64,000 nucleotides of DNA, taken from NCBI GenBank assembly GCA_949317995.1, contig OX439040.1:73815972-73879971 (forward strand). The letters run 5' to 3'. Shown piece after piece: positions 40,110 to 50,990 of this stretch (positions are counted from its first letter, which is position 1; each line of letters begins with the position of its first letter). The notes under the pieces are model-generated. The model was given only the letters and a program-made list of their open reading frames with translations. It made no database searches and was not told the origin of the DNA. Source of the DNA: Acholoe squamosa (lineage: Eukaryota > Annelida > Polychaeta > Phyllodocida > Polynoidae). The position numbers were made by a program, and so were the translations under genes.

Positions 40110-42053
40110 TATAGTGACAATACTTGGCGATTTACACTTGGCACACCGTTTTCTTGGACGTAGTAAACTATTTGGCACCTGGTTATAACTACGCCAATTA
40201 TCTACTAGCTTTCACCAGAAATCAGCACAAAGGTCACTTTCCTTACGAATGGATGACATCTACCAGGAAACTGGAAAACAGAACATTACCACCAATATCT
40301 GCATTTGACAGCAAACTGACTGGCACCAAGATGCCTGAATCTGACTACACCGAATGTGAAAAAGTTTGGTCTGAACAGAACATGCAAACTTTCAGAGATT
40401 ACTTGATCTACTACAACAACAAAGACGTGAAACCCTTCATAGAGGCACTTAATAATCATCCTAAATTTTTCAGCACCCGCAACATTGACATGTTTAAAGA
40501 CGGAATCTCTCTTCCGGGTGCCATGCTGATAAGGGAACACAAGTACGGCAAAGAAGTGAGAATGTGCGAGCACATTCTGGGTGTAGACGCTAACTCTCTG
40601 TACTTGCGCTGCATGAGCGAAGCATACTGCCCAGGTGAGACGACCCGAGGCCGAGTTCAAACTGAAAATTAGGCAAAGACACTCTAAGTCCGCTTTAGAG
40701 TGGTTACATTACGTGGAGCACACCCACAGCGTGAAACTTCGCCACGCTTTCATCAGAGGGGAGGTATCTCTAGGTTGCCGAAAAATTCGCGTAGATGGTT
40801 TTCACCCGTCCTCTAATACCGTTTTCCAATTTCACGGGTGTTGGTTCCATGCTCATGAGTGCATACCGCTGCACAGATATCCGTGTGCTTCAGACAGGGA
40901 CGAGAAACTTGACAGCTAGAGTAACCGCTTACTTAAAAGCTCTAGGTCACAAGTTGATCGTCGTATGGGAGTGTGAATGGAGAAAGATGAAACGTCAGGA
41001 TCCATAGGTTCCGAACAACACTGGAAGGTCGACGACTTGAAAGTGGTTCGAAATCCCATGACAGAGAGTGACATCATATCCTCCATGAAAGACGGGAAAA
41101 TGTTCGGTTTGATTCAGGTGGACATTACTACTCCTCCTCACCTACGTGAAATTCGTTTTCAAGAAAGTGACCATTTCAAAATCTGACATAGGAACTCACA
41201 TGTCAGACTTTGCGAACAACGAAAACCTGACGAACGCACCTCAGAGATCCTTGATAGGAAGTTACCACGGAAAAAAGATTCTCTTGAGAACACCTCTTCT
41301 TAAGTGGTATTTGGATCATGGTTTAATAGTCACCAAAGTGCAGATGTTCATAGAATACAACCCTTCGCCGGTTTCGCAGACGAAGTAACTGCGGCGCGAA
41401 GACGTGGTGATGTAAACGCGAACGAGAAAATTCTGTCAGACTGTTACAAGTTGATGGGAAACACCACATAAGGTAAAACAATTTGCAACAAAGAAAAACA
41501 CACCACTGTTAAATACGCTAGAGGTCGAACCTTCGAATTTTTGACCAATTCGTGGTGGTTCAAAGAGGGTACAGATTTGAGCACAGATCTCTTTGAAGTT
41601 GAACTGCAACCGAAAACAGTCAGGAACAATCTTCCTATTTAAATAGGCTTCATGGGGTACCAGTACGCCAAGTTGAAAATGTTAGATTTCACGTTCGACT
41701 TTTTGGATAAATTTATCGATCGACGCGATTACGCTCTTTGTCAAATGGACACTGACAGTCTTTACATGGCTCTCAGCGGTGAATCGTTAGCACTTAGAGC
41801 TTTTCGTAAAGTGAAAACCGAAGGTGTCAAAGAATGGATCCCCCTCACTTGTCAGAAACGATATGTTCACGATCAGAGAACTCCGGGTCTTTTCAAATCT
41901 GAGTGGGAGGGTGATGGAATTCTAAGTCTCAACTCCAAGACTTACATTTACTACGATAAAGACTTGATAGGTGAAAGAAAATCAAAGAAGGGTGTGATAA
42001 AAAAACAAAACGTTCAAGAACCCAAAGACTTCTTGGATGTTCTTTTGAAATGA
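40110..42053 (+). pseudogene. polB: Compact-element copy A: C-terminal half of protein-primed DNA polymerase B
   Basis: Fragments in changing frames read as one polymerase. They include a thumb/TPR-like start (VVNYLAPGYNYANYL), motif A (VDANSLYLRCMSEAYC), a motif B region with an internal TAA just before GKTIC (about 41470), and motif C (QMDTDSLYMAL). The last reads to KDFLDVLLK and a stop. The N-terminal half is missing at the left. It parallels the - strand copy B, so it is the same family in opposite orientation. Dead by several frameshifts and stops. Confidence 0.8.
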
Positions 42054-42249
42054 GTGACGACGAGTCCTTTAGAGTTATGAAAATTAAAAATAATAAAATT
42101 TTTTTTTTTTTAAATAACTGTAAAGGGAAAAAAAGAAAAATGTAGATGTAGATAAGCCGGTGAGATAATATCCTTTGTTGTTGTATTAACTTCATCTACT
42201 ACATCCACCGACTTACCTCGTGTATCAGTGTTGAAAAAAAACAAGACAA

Positions 42250-42649
42250 TGTGTACTTGCGACCCCATTTTCACTTGGGAAATAATGGATGCATCAGATA
42301 TTTTGTTCTTTAAGGCCCCTCTGTTAAACCAAGGTGTTCATAAACTGTTCATTTCTAATGCTGTATTTGATTCATTGAGTGTGTGTTTCAAAGATTTATT
42401 TCAAAGAGTGGTTGGTACTAGCACAGATAGAGCTATAGGAGTATATCAATTACATAACGAGAACACATGTGCTTGAGTCAAAAGGCGATATACAATAGAA
42501 TCGATCAACATGTTGCTTTCTCTTTTGGAAGAGAACTCAGACTTCTTGAGTCATTGCTCAAAGAATTCGACTCTTTTTGTCAAAAGTGTGTCGACCGAAT
42601 GTTGTGTAGCAAAGTTCCTTATCCCGGTGTACCAGCTGCTCAACTGAGA
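42250..42649 (+). pseudogene. Copy A: cysteine-containing ORF after the polymerase
   Basis: Begins CTCDPIFTWEIMDASDILFFKAPLL-like, passes a stop near 42475, and continues in another frame to a cysteine block (CQKCVDRMLCSKVPYPGVPA). Copy B has the same order at 45027-45660 on its own - strand. Repetition in two copies argues it is a real gene of this family, of unknown function. In copy A the frame runs directly into the terminal repeat, so the 3' end was lost in a deletion. Confidence 0.5.
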
Positions 42650-42894
42650 AGCCAATCAGAGGGCGCCATTTTGGCAGCACACCACAGGGGGTTTGCATCA
42701 CATGACCATTTTGAATTTCCCGCCAAAAGGGAGGGTTCTGATTGGTCCATTTTGACGCCACACCACGGGGGTCTAGGTCACGTGACCCCCCATTTGAATT
42801 TCCTGCCAAAAGGGAGGCCTCTGATTGGCTGCATCCCCAGTGAGTAATATCCTTAGATTAGCTATAGTCCCGTTCTGATACATTATATACTACT
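42650..42894. repeat. Right terminal repeat of copy A (distal part)
   Basis: Matches the outer about 245 bp of the copy B terminal repeats. It has CCAAT/ATTGG boxes, GCCAAAAGGGAGG blocks (one CCCGCCAAAA), CACGTG, and the terminal 50-60 bp motif ending ...ACTACT at 42894. No second end of copy A was found in the window. Confidence 0.8.
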
Positions 42895-44167
42895 AATATC
42901 AACTTAATTCAAAAAGCATTTGAATACAAATATTAAGCTCTTTCATTTGATATATAGATTGTGGAGCTCCCTTCAGGTCCTGATTTTTGGCTGTCATCGC
43001 TATGCCTTGTTTACTGCTGGTTGACCTCAATATTACCGGAAGCAACAGGTGGAATGGTTTTAATGCAGACCTGTGGTGGCGCTGCAGTCAGGTATGAAAC
43101 AATCTCCAGCACCGCACACCAATGGTGGTGGGAGATTGATACCGTCGGCAGAGACACCCGCGCCTTGGTATCTGCTGAGGTCGGCAAAACTGCGGACATA
43201 TGCAGTGGTGCCTACATTCAGAAAAGCAAAGATGTCTGTACATCTAGTATGTTGCTAGGACCTGGTGAGTAGGCTTGTAGGCAGAGCTCTGGATAAGCCT
43301 AGTGGTGAAAAAGTAAATATATATTGAATAATTGTAATACCCAGAATCATCCATTGACACTATTGTCATTATTCATGATTTCAGACAATAGCACTTGAAA
43401 AATCAATCGCATGCCATTGTTGTGCATGGTAGACTCAGCATTCAAAAATTGATAAGTGAAGTAGGCCAACTGTCATATGAATGTTAAATACCAGCAGTCT
43501 TTCATGATCTATAACAGGTCAAATGGAAAAGATGCATTTCACTATGTAATTGACAAGTAATCCCTCAAACAAAGCACTGGTGGAGTTGGCTGCCTTTGTG
43601 CTCAGTTGCTCTCTTTAGACTATACCTCACATCTTTTCTGAAATTTATGCTCCTCCAAATGATCATTATTTATGCCTCTGTATTTGGTACACTGTCATTG
43701 AAATAACGGTACAGTCCTCATCTAAAAGTTGTCAGAGGTTTGTCGTTAGTTTCACAGAGATTCCTTGTACATTTGCATACCACCATACTACCACTTTTGG
43801 CTTCTTGTAAAAACCAAACTTGTTCAATGCTATACAATTACGGTGTTCCAGCGTTCACATGGTTTTACGATGATCCCAGGTAGAGTCAACAGTTATTTTT
43901 AGAGTGTAGTCTTGTATGCAATCAGGACATTGCAGTGGCAGATTTAGAGGGGGCATGTAGCGCGCACCCACTCTTTTTTGCCAGTACTTAAGAGTTTAGG
44001 CCGTGCCCCCTCCTTTTCAAAATCCTGGATCCGCAACTACGATTGTCTGATTTCTCTGCATACAAAGCTTTGACTCACATGGCCTTCCAAACTTGACATT
44101 TCCAAAGTCACTCATATGTTTGTTTATTTAGTTTTACGTGTGAGGTCCATCGAGGAACTCAGATATT
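42895..44167. other. Presumed host DNA between copies A and B
   Basis: About 1.27 kb with no convincing gene. A short reading frame starting at about 43003 meets a splice-donor-like CAG/GTATGA near 43091, so part of a host exon is possible. A dispersed repeat starting TTTGTTTATTTAGTTTTACG (about 44120-44167) ends next to the insertion site of copy B. Confidence 0.35.
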
Positions 44168-44173
44168 CACACT

Positions 44174-44906
44174 AGTAGTATAGTAGGTATCGGAACGGGA
44201 CTATAGCTAATCTAAGGATATTACTGACTGGGCATGCAGCCAATCAGAGGCCTCCCTTTTGGCGGGAAATTCAAATGTGGGGTCACGTGACCTAGACCCA
44301 CCCCCCCAAAATGGACCAATCAGAGCCTTCCCTTTTGGCGGGAAATTCACGTGACTCAAACCCCCTGTGGTGTGCCGCCCTCTGATTGGCTGGCTGTTTA
44401 GGTCACGTGACCTCTGTTATGTAAATAAGGTCACGTGACCCTAATTTGAATGGACCAATCAGAGGTCGTCATTTTCGTGGGAAATTTGAAAAATTTGGTA
44501 ACATCACTTTATTTTTTTTTTAAATTTTGCCAAAAAAAAAGAAAAAAAAGGAGACCTCTGATTTGTTGGCTGACCTGCTGTCTGGCAGGCTGCCTGTCCA
44601 CACGTCATACCGTCAGTCAGCTGTATGCAGCAAGCAAGTAGTTACGTGGTGACCTTATTAGCATAAACAGGTGTGGTTTATCATGTAGATGAGGGTGCGA
44701 GAATAGTGAGATATCTTTTATATGAATTAAAAAAAAGGCAAGCTGAAAGCTTGCCAAGAAAAAAAACAAAAAAAAAGCCGGGAAATATTTGGGGAGGGGG
44801 GCCCTTGGGGTAGGGGGGCCTTTGGGGGAACCATTGGGTTGGGGGGGGCCTTTGGAATGGGTGGGGCCCCTTTTTCTTTAGTATACCTGCCCCTTTGTAG
44901 GGGTGG
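44174..44906. repeat. Left inverted terminal repeat of copy B, promoter-like
   Basis: From the tip inward: the 50-60 bp terminal motif, then a cluster of CCAAT boxes (44240, 44316, inverted 44385, 44455), E2F-like TTTTGGCGGGAAA (44257-44269, 44333-44345, weaker at about 44472) and CACGTG (about 44284, 44348, 44404, 44431). A GGCAAGCT/AGCTTGCC hairpin (44737-44755) and a G-rich stretch complete it. The right end at 55772-56356 is its inverted, shorter match. Such sites drive S-phase genes in animals; use here is inferred. Confidence 0.85.
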
Positions 44907-45026
44907 GTTTAGTAAAACTAAAGACAAATTTATTTCATTTTTTTATTTTGATAAATAATATTTACACTCCATTATTCACAAGTTGCTAAATGCAAGTTCA
45001 CACTCTCTACATAATATAGACGAATA

Positions 45027-45660
45027 TCAGAGAGAAACATGACAGAACTCACACATTGAGATGTACACATTCGACTTTTGTTTGTCATAATTCAGACTGT
45101 ACATGGTGTAATCTTGGTGTACAACTTTGGAGCAAGTACCCTCTTGAAATGAAGGACAGGTGTTAGCCATATTTCCCATCCACATCTCATCGATATCACA
45201 AGTGAAATCCACTGAGGAGCTATACCAAGTACTCCATTCAGTTTGTCTGGACATGATACTTCTCAGTTGAGCAGCTGGTACACCGGGGTAAGGAACTTTG
45301 CTACACAACATTCGGTCGACACACTTTTGACAATGACACATTTTTCTCCAGAAGTCTGGGCTCTCTTGCAAAAGAGAAACTAACGTGTTGATCGATTCTA
45401 TCGTATATCGCCTTTTGACGAAAGCACATGTGTTCTTGTCATTGAATTGATATACTCCTATAACTCAATCTGTGATGCTACCAACCACTCTTTGAAACAC
45501 ATCTTTGAAACACACACTCAAAGAACCAAATTATATACATCATTAGAAAAGAACACTTTATGAACACCTTGGTTTAACACCGGAGCCTTAAAGAACAAAA
45601 CATCTGATGCATCTATTATTTCCAAAGTGAAAATGGGATTGCAAGTTCTTGAACTTTTTT
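45027..45660 (-). pseudogene. Copy B: cysteine-containing ORF after the polymerase
   Basis: Two - strand frames carry IFTLEIIDASDVLFFKAPVL and then CHCQKCVDRMLCSKVPYPG ... MCEFCHVSL. The first is fused to the polymerase end by a small deletion near an A-rich tract at about 45655-45670. A frame break falls near 45480. Cysteine pairs suggest a zinc-binding protein; function unknown. It runs the same way as PolB and faces the left terminal repeat. Confidence 0.55.
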
Positions 45661-46037
45661 TTTTTTTTATGACACCCTTCGCACTCCATTTCTTTGATTT
45701 TCTTTCACCTGTCCAGTCTTTATCGTAGCAAATGTAAGTCTTGGAGTTGAGACTTAGAATTCCATCGCCCTCCCACTCAGATTTGAAAAGACAGGGAGTT
45801 CTCTGATCGTGAACGTAGCGTTTCTGACAACAAGCGAGGGGGATCCATTCTTTGACACCTTGGGTTTTTATCTTTATGAAAAGCTCTAACTGGTCATCGC
45901 ACACCGCTGTAGAAATCCAGTTTCGTTTCTCTCTGAAGTACGATTCTCTCAGGTCGGGTTTCACGAGTTTGTCCAACGATTCGCCGCTGAGAGCCATGTA
46001 AAGACTGTCAGTGTCCATTTGACAAAGAGCGTAATCG

Positions 46038-49000
46038 TGCTGGCTAGAATTTAGCCAGGGGCTCCTTTATTTTAATTCTTTATTTTTTGTAAATAAATTA
46101 TTGTCTACTTGTATTTGTTTATGTAATGGCAACAACTACACGATTAAACGATTTTCTAAATATGAAGGGCTTGAAAATGGAACATCTAAATACACGAAGC
46201 ATGTTTAACAAAAGGCAGGAAATATTTGACCATTTAGATGGTGCTGATATAGTCGGAATGCGTGAAACTTGGTTACATGAAGACTATGATGATGACTTAA
46301 TAAACTGGGAAGGCATGAATTTGTTCAGGCTGGACCGAAAAAGAAAGAAAGGCGGAGGTTTAGCAGTTTACATTCGAGATGACATTAATCTTGATGTTAA
46401 GATACGCAATGACATTAGTTGTAGTAACAAGGATATTGAATGTCTAGTATTAGATCTAGTCTTGAAGACACATACTTTACAATTGGTCACTCTATATAGA
46501 CCTCCTTCTGGCAAGATAGATAAGTTTCTTCTACATTTGTCTCGTGTTATGGAAATTGCAGATAAAGAAGGGCTTGAACAATGGATTATGGGGGACATAA
46601 ATATAAATACTTTGCGTGAAAAACTACCTAGTACTGTAAAGCTAATCGATGCTTGCCGATTTAACAGTTATCATAAACTCATTAATCAGTGCACTAGACC
46701 CTATAAGATTATTGTATCATGTTTAGATAATATATTGTTTAATTACAATGAGTCTATTACATCTGGTGTCTTGAATTTTTTAGTAAGTGATCATCTGCCT
46801 GTGTTTGCTGTAAAAACAAGAGAGAAGATTGACTATATCAAAAAGAAAGTTTGGGTGAGAAAGTACAAAGGTTATGATGAAGAAACTTTCAAAGAGTGGC
46901 TAATAATGGCAGACTGGGATGTTTTTTATGAACTGCACAACCCCGATGGTGCTTGGTCATTCATTGAAAACTTGATAATTGAATACTTAGATGAGTACTG
47001 TCCTTGGTCTGAAATTGAGATTGTGGACAGATGAAATAAATGGATGACACATGACATCTTGTCAATGATAAATGAGCGTGAGGACAATGTGGAAATGTTT
47101 TCGAAAATTAAAGATGATTATTATCTCAATAAAGCCAGGCAGCTACATTGTAAAATTAATAAGGCTATCAGGTACTCAAAGGCCAACCAGGTCAAGTCTG
47201 CACTGGAGGAGGCTAAGTCTGACCCAAAGGGATTCTGGAGAGTTTTAAATGGAGTTTTGAAACCAGAGGTGCAAATTGACCCTCCAGAATTGATAGGTGA
47301 TGATGGTTTTATCAAGTCAGAGCACGAATCTGTAAATCATTTAAATGATTATTTCTCAAATATTGGTGCTAAACTATCTTCAGTTTTCACAGATAATGGT
47401 TAATGGAAAAAATAATGTATTGCCATTTAAATGAAATTCTAAATAAGAAAAATGTTCTTTCTGCAAAACAATTTGGTTATCGATCAGGACTGGGGACTGC
47501 AGTCTTCAGACTCCTGAGTGATATCTATGAAAATAGAGATAGAGGCCATTTGACTGGAGTTTGTTATCTTGACCTACGTAAGGCATTCGATTGTGTTAAG
47601 CACGCCTATCTTGTTGAAATTTTAGGACAACTTGGTTTACATGACACAACACTCAATTGGCTAATGAGTTACTTAACTGGGAGAAGCCAGTATACTAAAA
47701 TTGGTTCCTTTGTTTCTAATGAAGCCCCAGTACGATTTGGTGTCCCGCAAGAGTCTGTATTGGGACCGCTCTTATTCATACTATATATAAATGATGTCAG
47801 TGATGTTCTTGCTGATTGCAAACATTATCTTTATGCAGACGACTTGGTAATATACAGCTCAAACAACAAAATTGAAACTATAACCAATAGGTTACAAACG
47901 GCATTAAATCGATTACAATCCTGGTTTGTAACCAAGAGGCTTACTGCTAACACGGATAAATCCAAAGTTGTGTGGTATGGTTCATGCAAAAAGTTACCAA
48001 AGTCCAGGGGCCAAAAACTATATTTGTATAACAAAGAACTTGAAACCCTGAATAACTACTGCTACTTAGGACTAAAGTTAGACAGTCTATTGAGTTTTGA
48101 ACCTGCGCTAAAGGATTTAAATAGTAAAATTAACTACCGTCTTTTTAGATTCAGTAAATTCAGAAACATCTGAAAAAGTTGCTGTAACAGTCTATAAAAC
48201 CACCATATTGTCTGTTTTTGATTACGCTTGTTTTGCCTTCGAGGGTGCTAATGAAGGCCTGCTAAAAAAGTTGGACAGAATGCAGAAGAGAGGCCTTAAA
48301 ACTTGTTTCAGAGGTTTGGATCTTAATGAAGAAGAGCTCCATGTACGGGCTAATATTCCACTCCTGATGAGGAGACGACAAGAATTATTGCTTAGCTTCA
48401 TGTATAAATTATCAAGAAATCCAGATTGGGTTGATGAGGAAGTCAGAAGGCCAGGTATGAGGTCCGAATCAAAGATCAAGATAGTCATTCCCAGAGCACG
48501 TAACATGGGATTCAACAACTCGCCGCTATATAGATGAGTTGAGTTAAGGAACAATCTCTGAGCTGATGTTCAACACAGTGAAAGTAAACTTAAATTTAAA
48601 GCAAGAATTAGGCAGATACAAGACTTGTCCAAGATGATGTCAATGGGTGATGAGCTGAATGAGCTGGATGAGTAAAATGAAAAAGATACAGTTTAGGGAG
48701 CTGTTGAAAGACTACACCTTATCCTGATTGAGTAGAGGGAGCTGTTGTTTGCTGACTACACCCTCTACTAGACTTTATTCATGTGGAGCTGTTGAAAGAC
48801 TACACTGCATGAATTTCATCCATGAGCTCACAGTGACTATACTCTCATGCTGTATATCTGCTGATCATCTGTTTAAGATATGTTTTGTACCTACTGATCT
48901 GTCCATATATATCCTGTTGGTATAGTGTAATACATGCTAGTATAAAACTTGTTGATAGTAACAAACTGGTGTACCATGCCTGCTGCCCTTCTTTTTGAAA

Positions 49001-49253
49001 TTTTATTGTAAGATTATGGAGGTTGCTATTTGTGTACATAGTATATACTGTTTGTTATATAGATTTCATTTTTTTGTTTATGTTATTGTTCTCATCCTTC
49101 ATTGTATAAATTCCCATCTTTATTCATTGAACTATGTGCAAACAACCACTTAATGTAATAACTGAACGAGGATTGACATTATTGTCTAATTTTACCACTT
49201 TCTGTATGAATAGTGACTTGACAATAAAACATTTTCAAACCTCAAAAAAAAAA
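46038..49253 (+). mobile_element. LINE inserted in copy B polymerase, with internal deletion
   Basis: Starts with a small hairpin (CTGGCTA ... TAGCCAG, 46040-46058) and ends with AATAAA (49223-49228) and a 10-A tail (49244-49253). Comparison with polymerase copy A fixes both edges to within a few bases; a clean target duplication is not evident. It differs from the LINE at 6.5 kb in sequence and tail type. Confidence 0.85.
46126..48537 (+). pseudogene. LINE endonuclease and reverse transcriptase, fragmented
   Basis: Endonuclease part (46126-47034): MRETWL, LYRPPSGKID, MGDININTL, SDHLPVF. A linker frame (47044-47403) ends after SNIGAKLSS. RT frame (47403-48173): EKIMYCHLNEIL, GVCYLDLRKAFDCV, PQESVLGPLL, YADDLVIYS. 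Further C-terminal sequence lies at 48208-48537 after a shift. The first RT segment (the usual NYRPIS region) is absent between the linker and RT frames, so an internal deletion of roughly a hundred or more codons is inferred. Confidence 0.85.
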
Positions 49254-50160
49254 TATCGATAAATTTATCCAAAAAGTCAAACGTGAACTCTAACATTTTC
49301 AACTTGGTGTACTGGTACACCATGAATCCTATTTGAATAGGAAGATTGTTCCTGACTGTTTTCGGTTGCAGTTCGACTTCAAAGAGATCTGTGCTCAACT
49401 CTGTACCCTTTTTGAACCGCCATGAATTGGTCAATAATTCAAGGGTTCAACCTCTAGTGTATTTCACAGTGGTATGTTTTACTTTGTTGCAAATTGTTTT
49501 ACCGTACATGGTGTTTCCCATCAACTTGTAACAGTCTGACAGAATTTTTTCGTTCGCGTTTACGTCACAGCGTCTTCGCGCCGCGGTTACTTTGTCTGCG
49601 AAACTGGCGAAGGGACTTCTAGGAAAGTATTCTATGAACAGGTGCACTTCGCTGACTGTTAAGCCGTTATCGAAATACCACTTAAGTTAAGAAGAGGTGT
49701 TCCCAAAAGAATCTTTTTTCCGTGGTAACTACCTATCAAGGACCTTTGAGGGGTATTCATCAGGTTTTCGTTGTATGCAAAGTCTGTCATGTGAGGTCCT
49801 ACATCGGATTTCGAAATGGTCACGTTCTTGAAAACAGGAGTCATTTCTTTGAAGTATTCTCTTAGGTGAGGAGGAGTAGTAATGTCCACCTGAATCAAAC
49901 CGAACATTTTCCCGTCTTTCACAGAGGATATGATATTGCTCTCTGTCATGGGATTTCGAGCTGCTTTCAAGTAGTCAACCTTCCAGTCAGATCCTTCCTG
50001 CGGATCCTGGTGTTTCATCTCTCTCCATTCACACTCCCATACGATGATCAACTTGTGACCTAGAGCTTTTAAGTAAGCGCTTACTCTAGCTGTTCTGTCA
50101 CGTTTCTCGTCCCTGTCTGAAGCACACGGATATCTGCGCAGCGGTATGCACTCGTGAGCG

Positions 50161-50217
50161 TTTGTTTGTTTGTTTAGTTTTACGTCTGGGAGCCATCGAG
50201 GAACTCAGACATTCAAC
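50161..50217. repeat. Short dispersed repeat inserted in copy B polymerase
   Basis: TTTGTTTGTTTAGTTTTACG... through CCATCGAGGAACTCAG is absent from polymerase copy A at the same point. It closely matches the sequence at about 44120-44167 beside the copy B insertion site. Probably a fragment of an abundant SINE-like family. Confidence 0.6.
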
Positions 50218-50474
50218 TGGGACCAACACCCGTGAAATTGGAAAACAGTGTCTGGGCGGATTTTTCGGCAACCTAGAGATACCTCCCCCGTTAAAAGCGT
50301 GGCGAATTTTTCACGCTGTGGGAATGCTCCACGTAGCGCAACCACTCTAAAGCGCTCTTAGAGTGTCTCTGCCTGATTTTCGGTTTGAACTTGGTCTTGG
50401 GTCGTCTCAACAGTCTGTGCAGTGTGCTTCGCTCATGCAGCGCAAGTACAGAGAGTTAGCATCGACACCTAGAA

Positions 50475-50990
50475 TGTGCTCTCACGTTCTCGCTTCTTTG
50501 TCGTACTTGTGTTCCCTTATTATGGAAGAACCCCCGACCAGATTTTTTTTTATCAGAGAGTGGAGGTGGGAGTCGAACTGGTGGAAGGTCACGAACAGTG
50601 TCTCTGTGGTTTGAAAAAGGAACTGTAAAGTCAAACCCGGAAGGGAGATTCCGTCTTTAAACATGTCAATGTTGCGGTCCCTGAAAAATTTAGCGTGTTC
50701 TCGCTTCTTCGCCGTACTTGTGTTCCCTTATCAGCATGGTACCCTTCTCGTGAAATCTGTGGAAGATTATGGAAGGACCCGCCGTACTTGTGTTCCCTTA
50801 TCAGCTTGGTACCCTTCTCGTGAAATCTATGGAATATTATGGAAGGATCCCCGACCAGATTTTTTTTGATTAAAGAGTAGAAGTGGGAGTCGAACTAGTG
50901 GAAGGTCACGAACAGGGTCTCTGTGGTTTGAAAAAGGAACCGTAAAGTCAAACCCGGAAGAGAGATGCCGTCTTTGAACATGTCGATGTT
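50475..50990. repeat. Tandem internal duplication in copy B polymerase
   Basis: The segment containing CGTACTTGTGTTCCCTTAT ... CCCGACCAGATTTTTTTT ... GTCAAACCCGGAAG occurs twice, with a further short repeat (TACCCTTCTCGTGAAATCT twice) between. The duplication lies in coding sequence and adds to its decay. Confidence 0.75.

Noticed and set aside
42961..43272. Overlapping ORFs of 60-100 codons between copies A and B
   Set aside because: Three frames on both strands compete, none has a domain, and the only positive hint is one donor-like site; kept as a possible exon note only.
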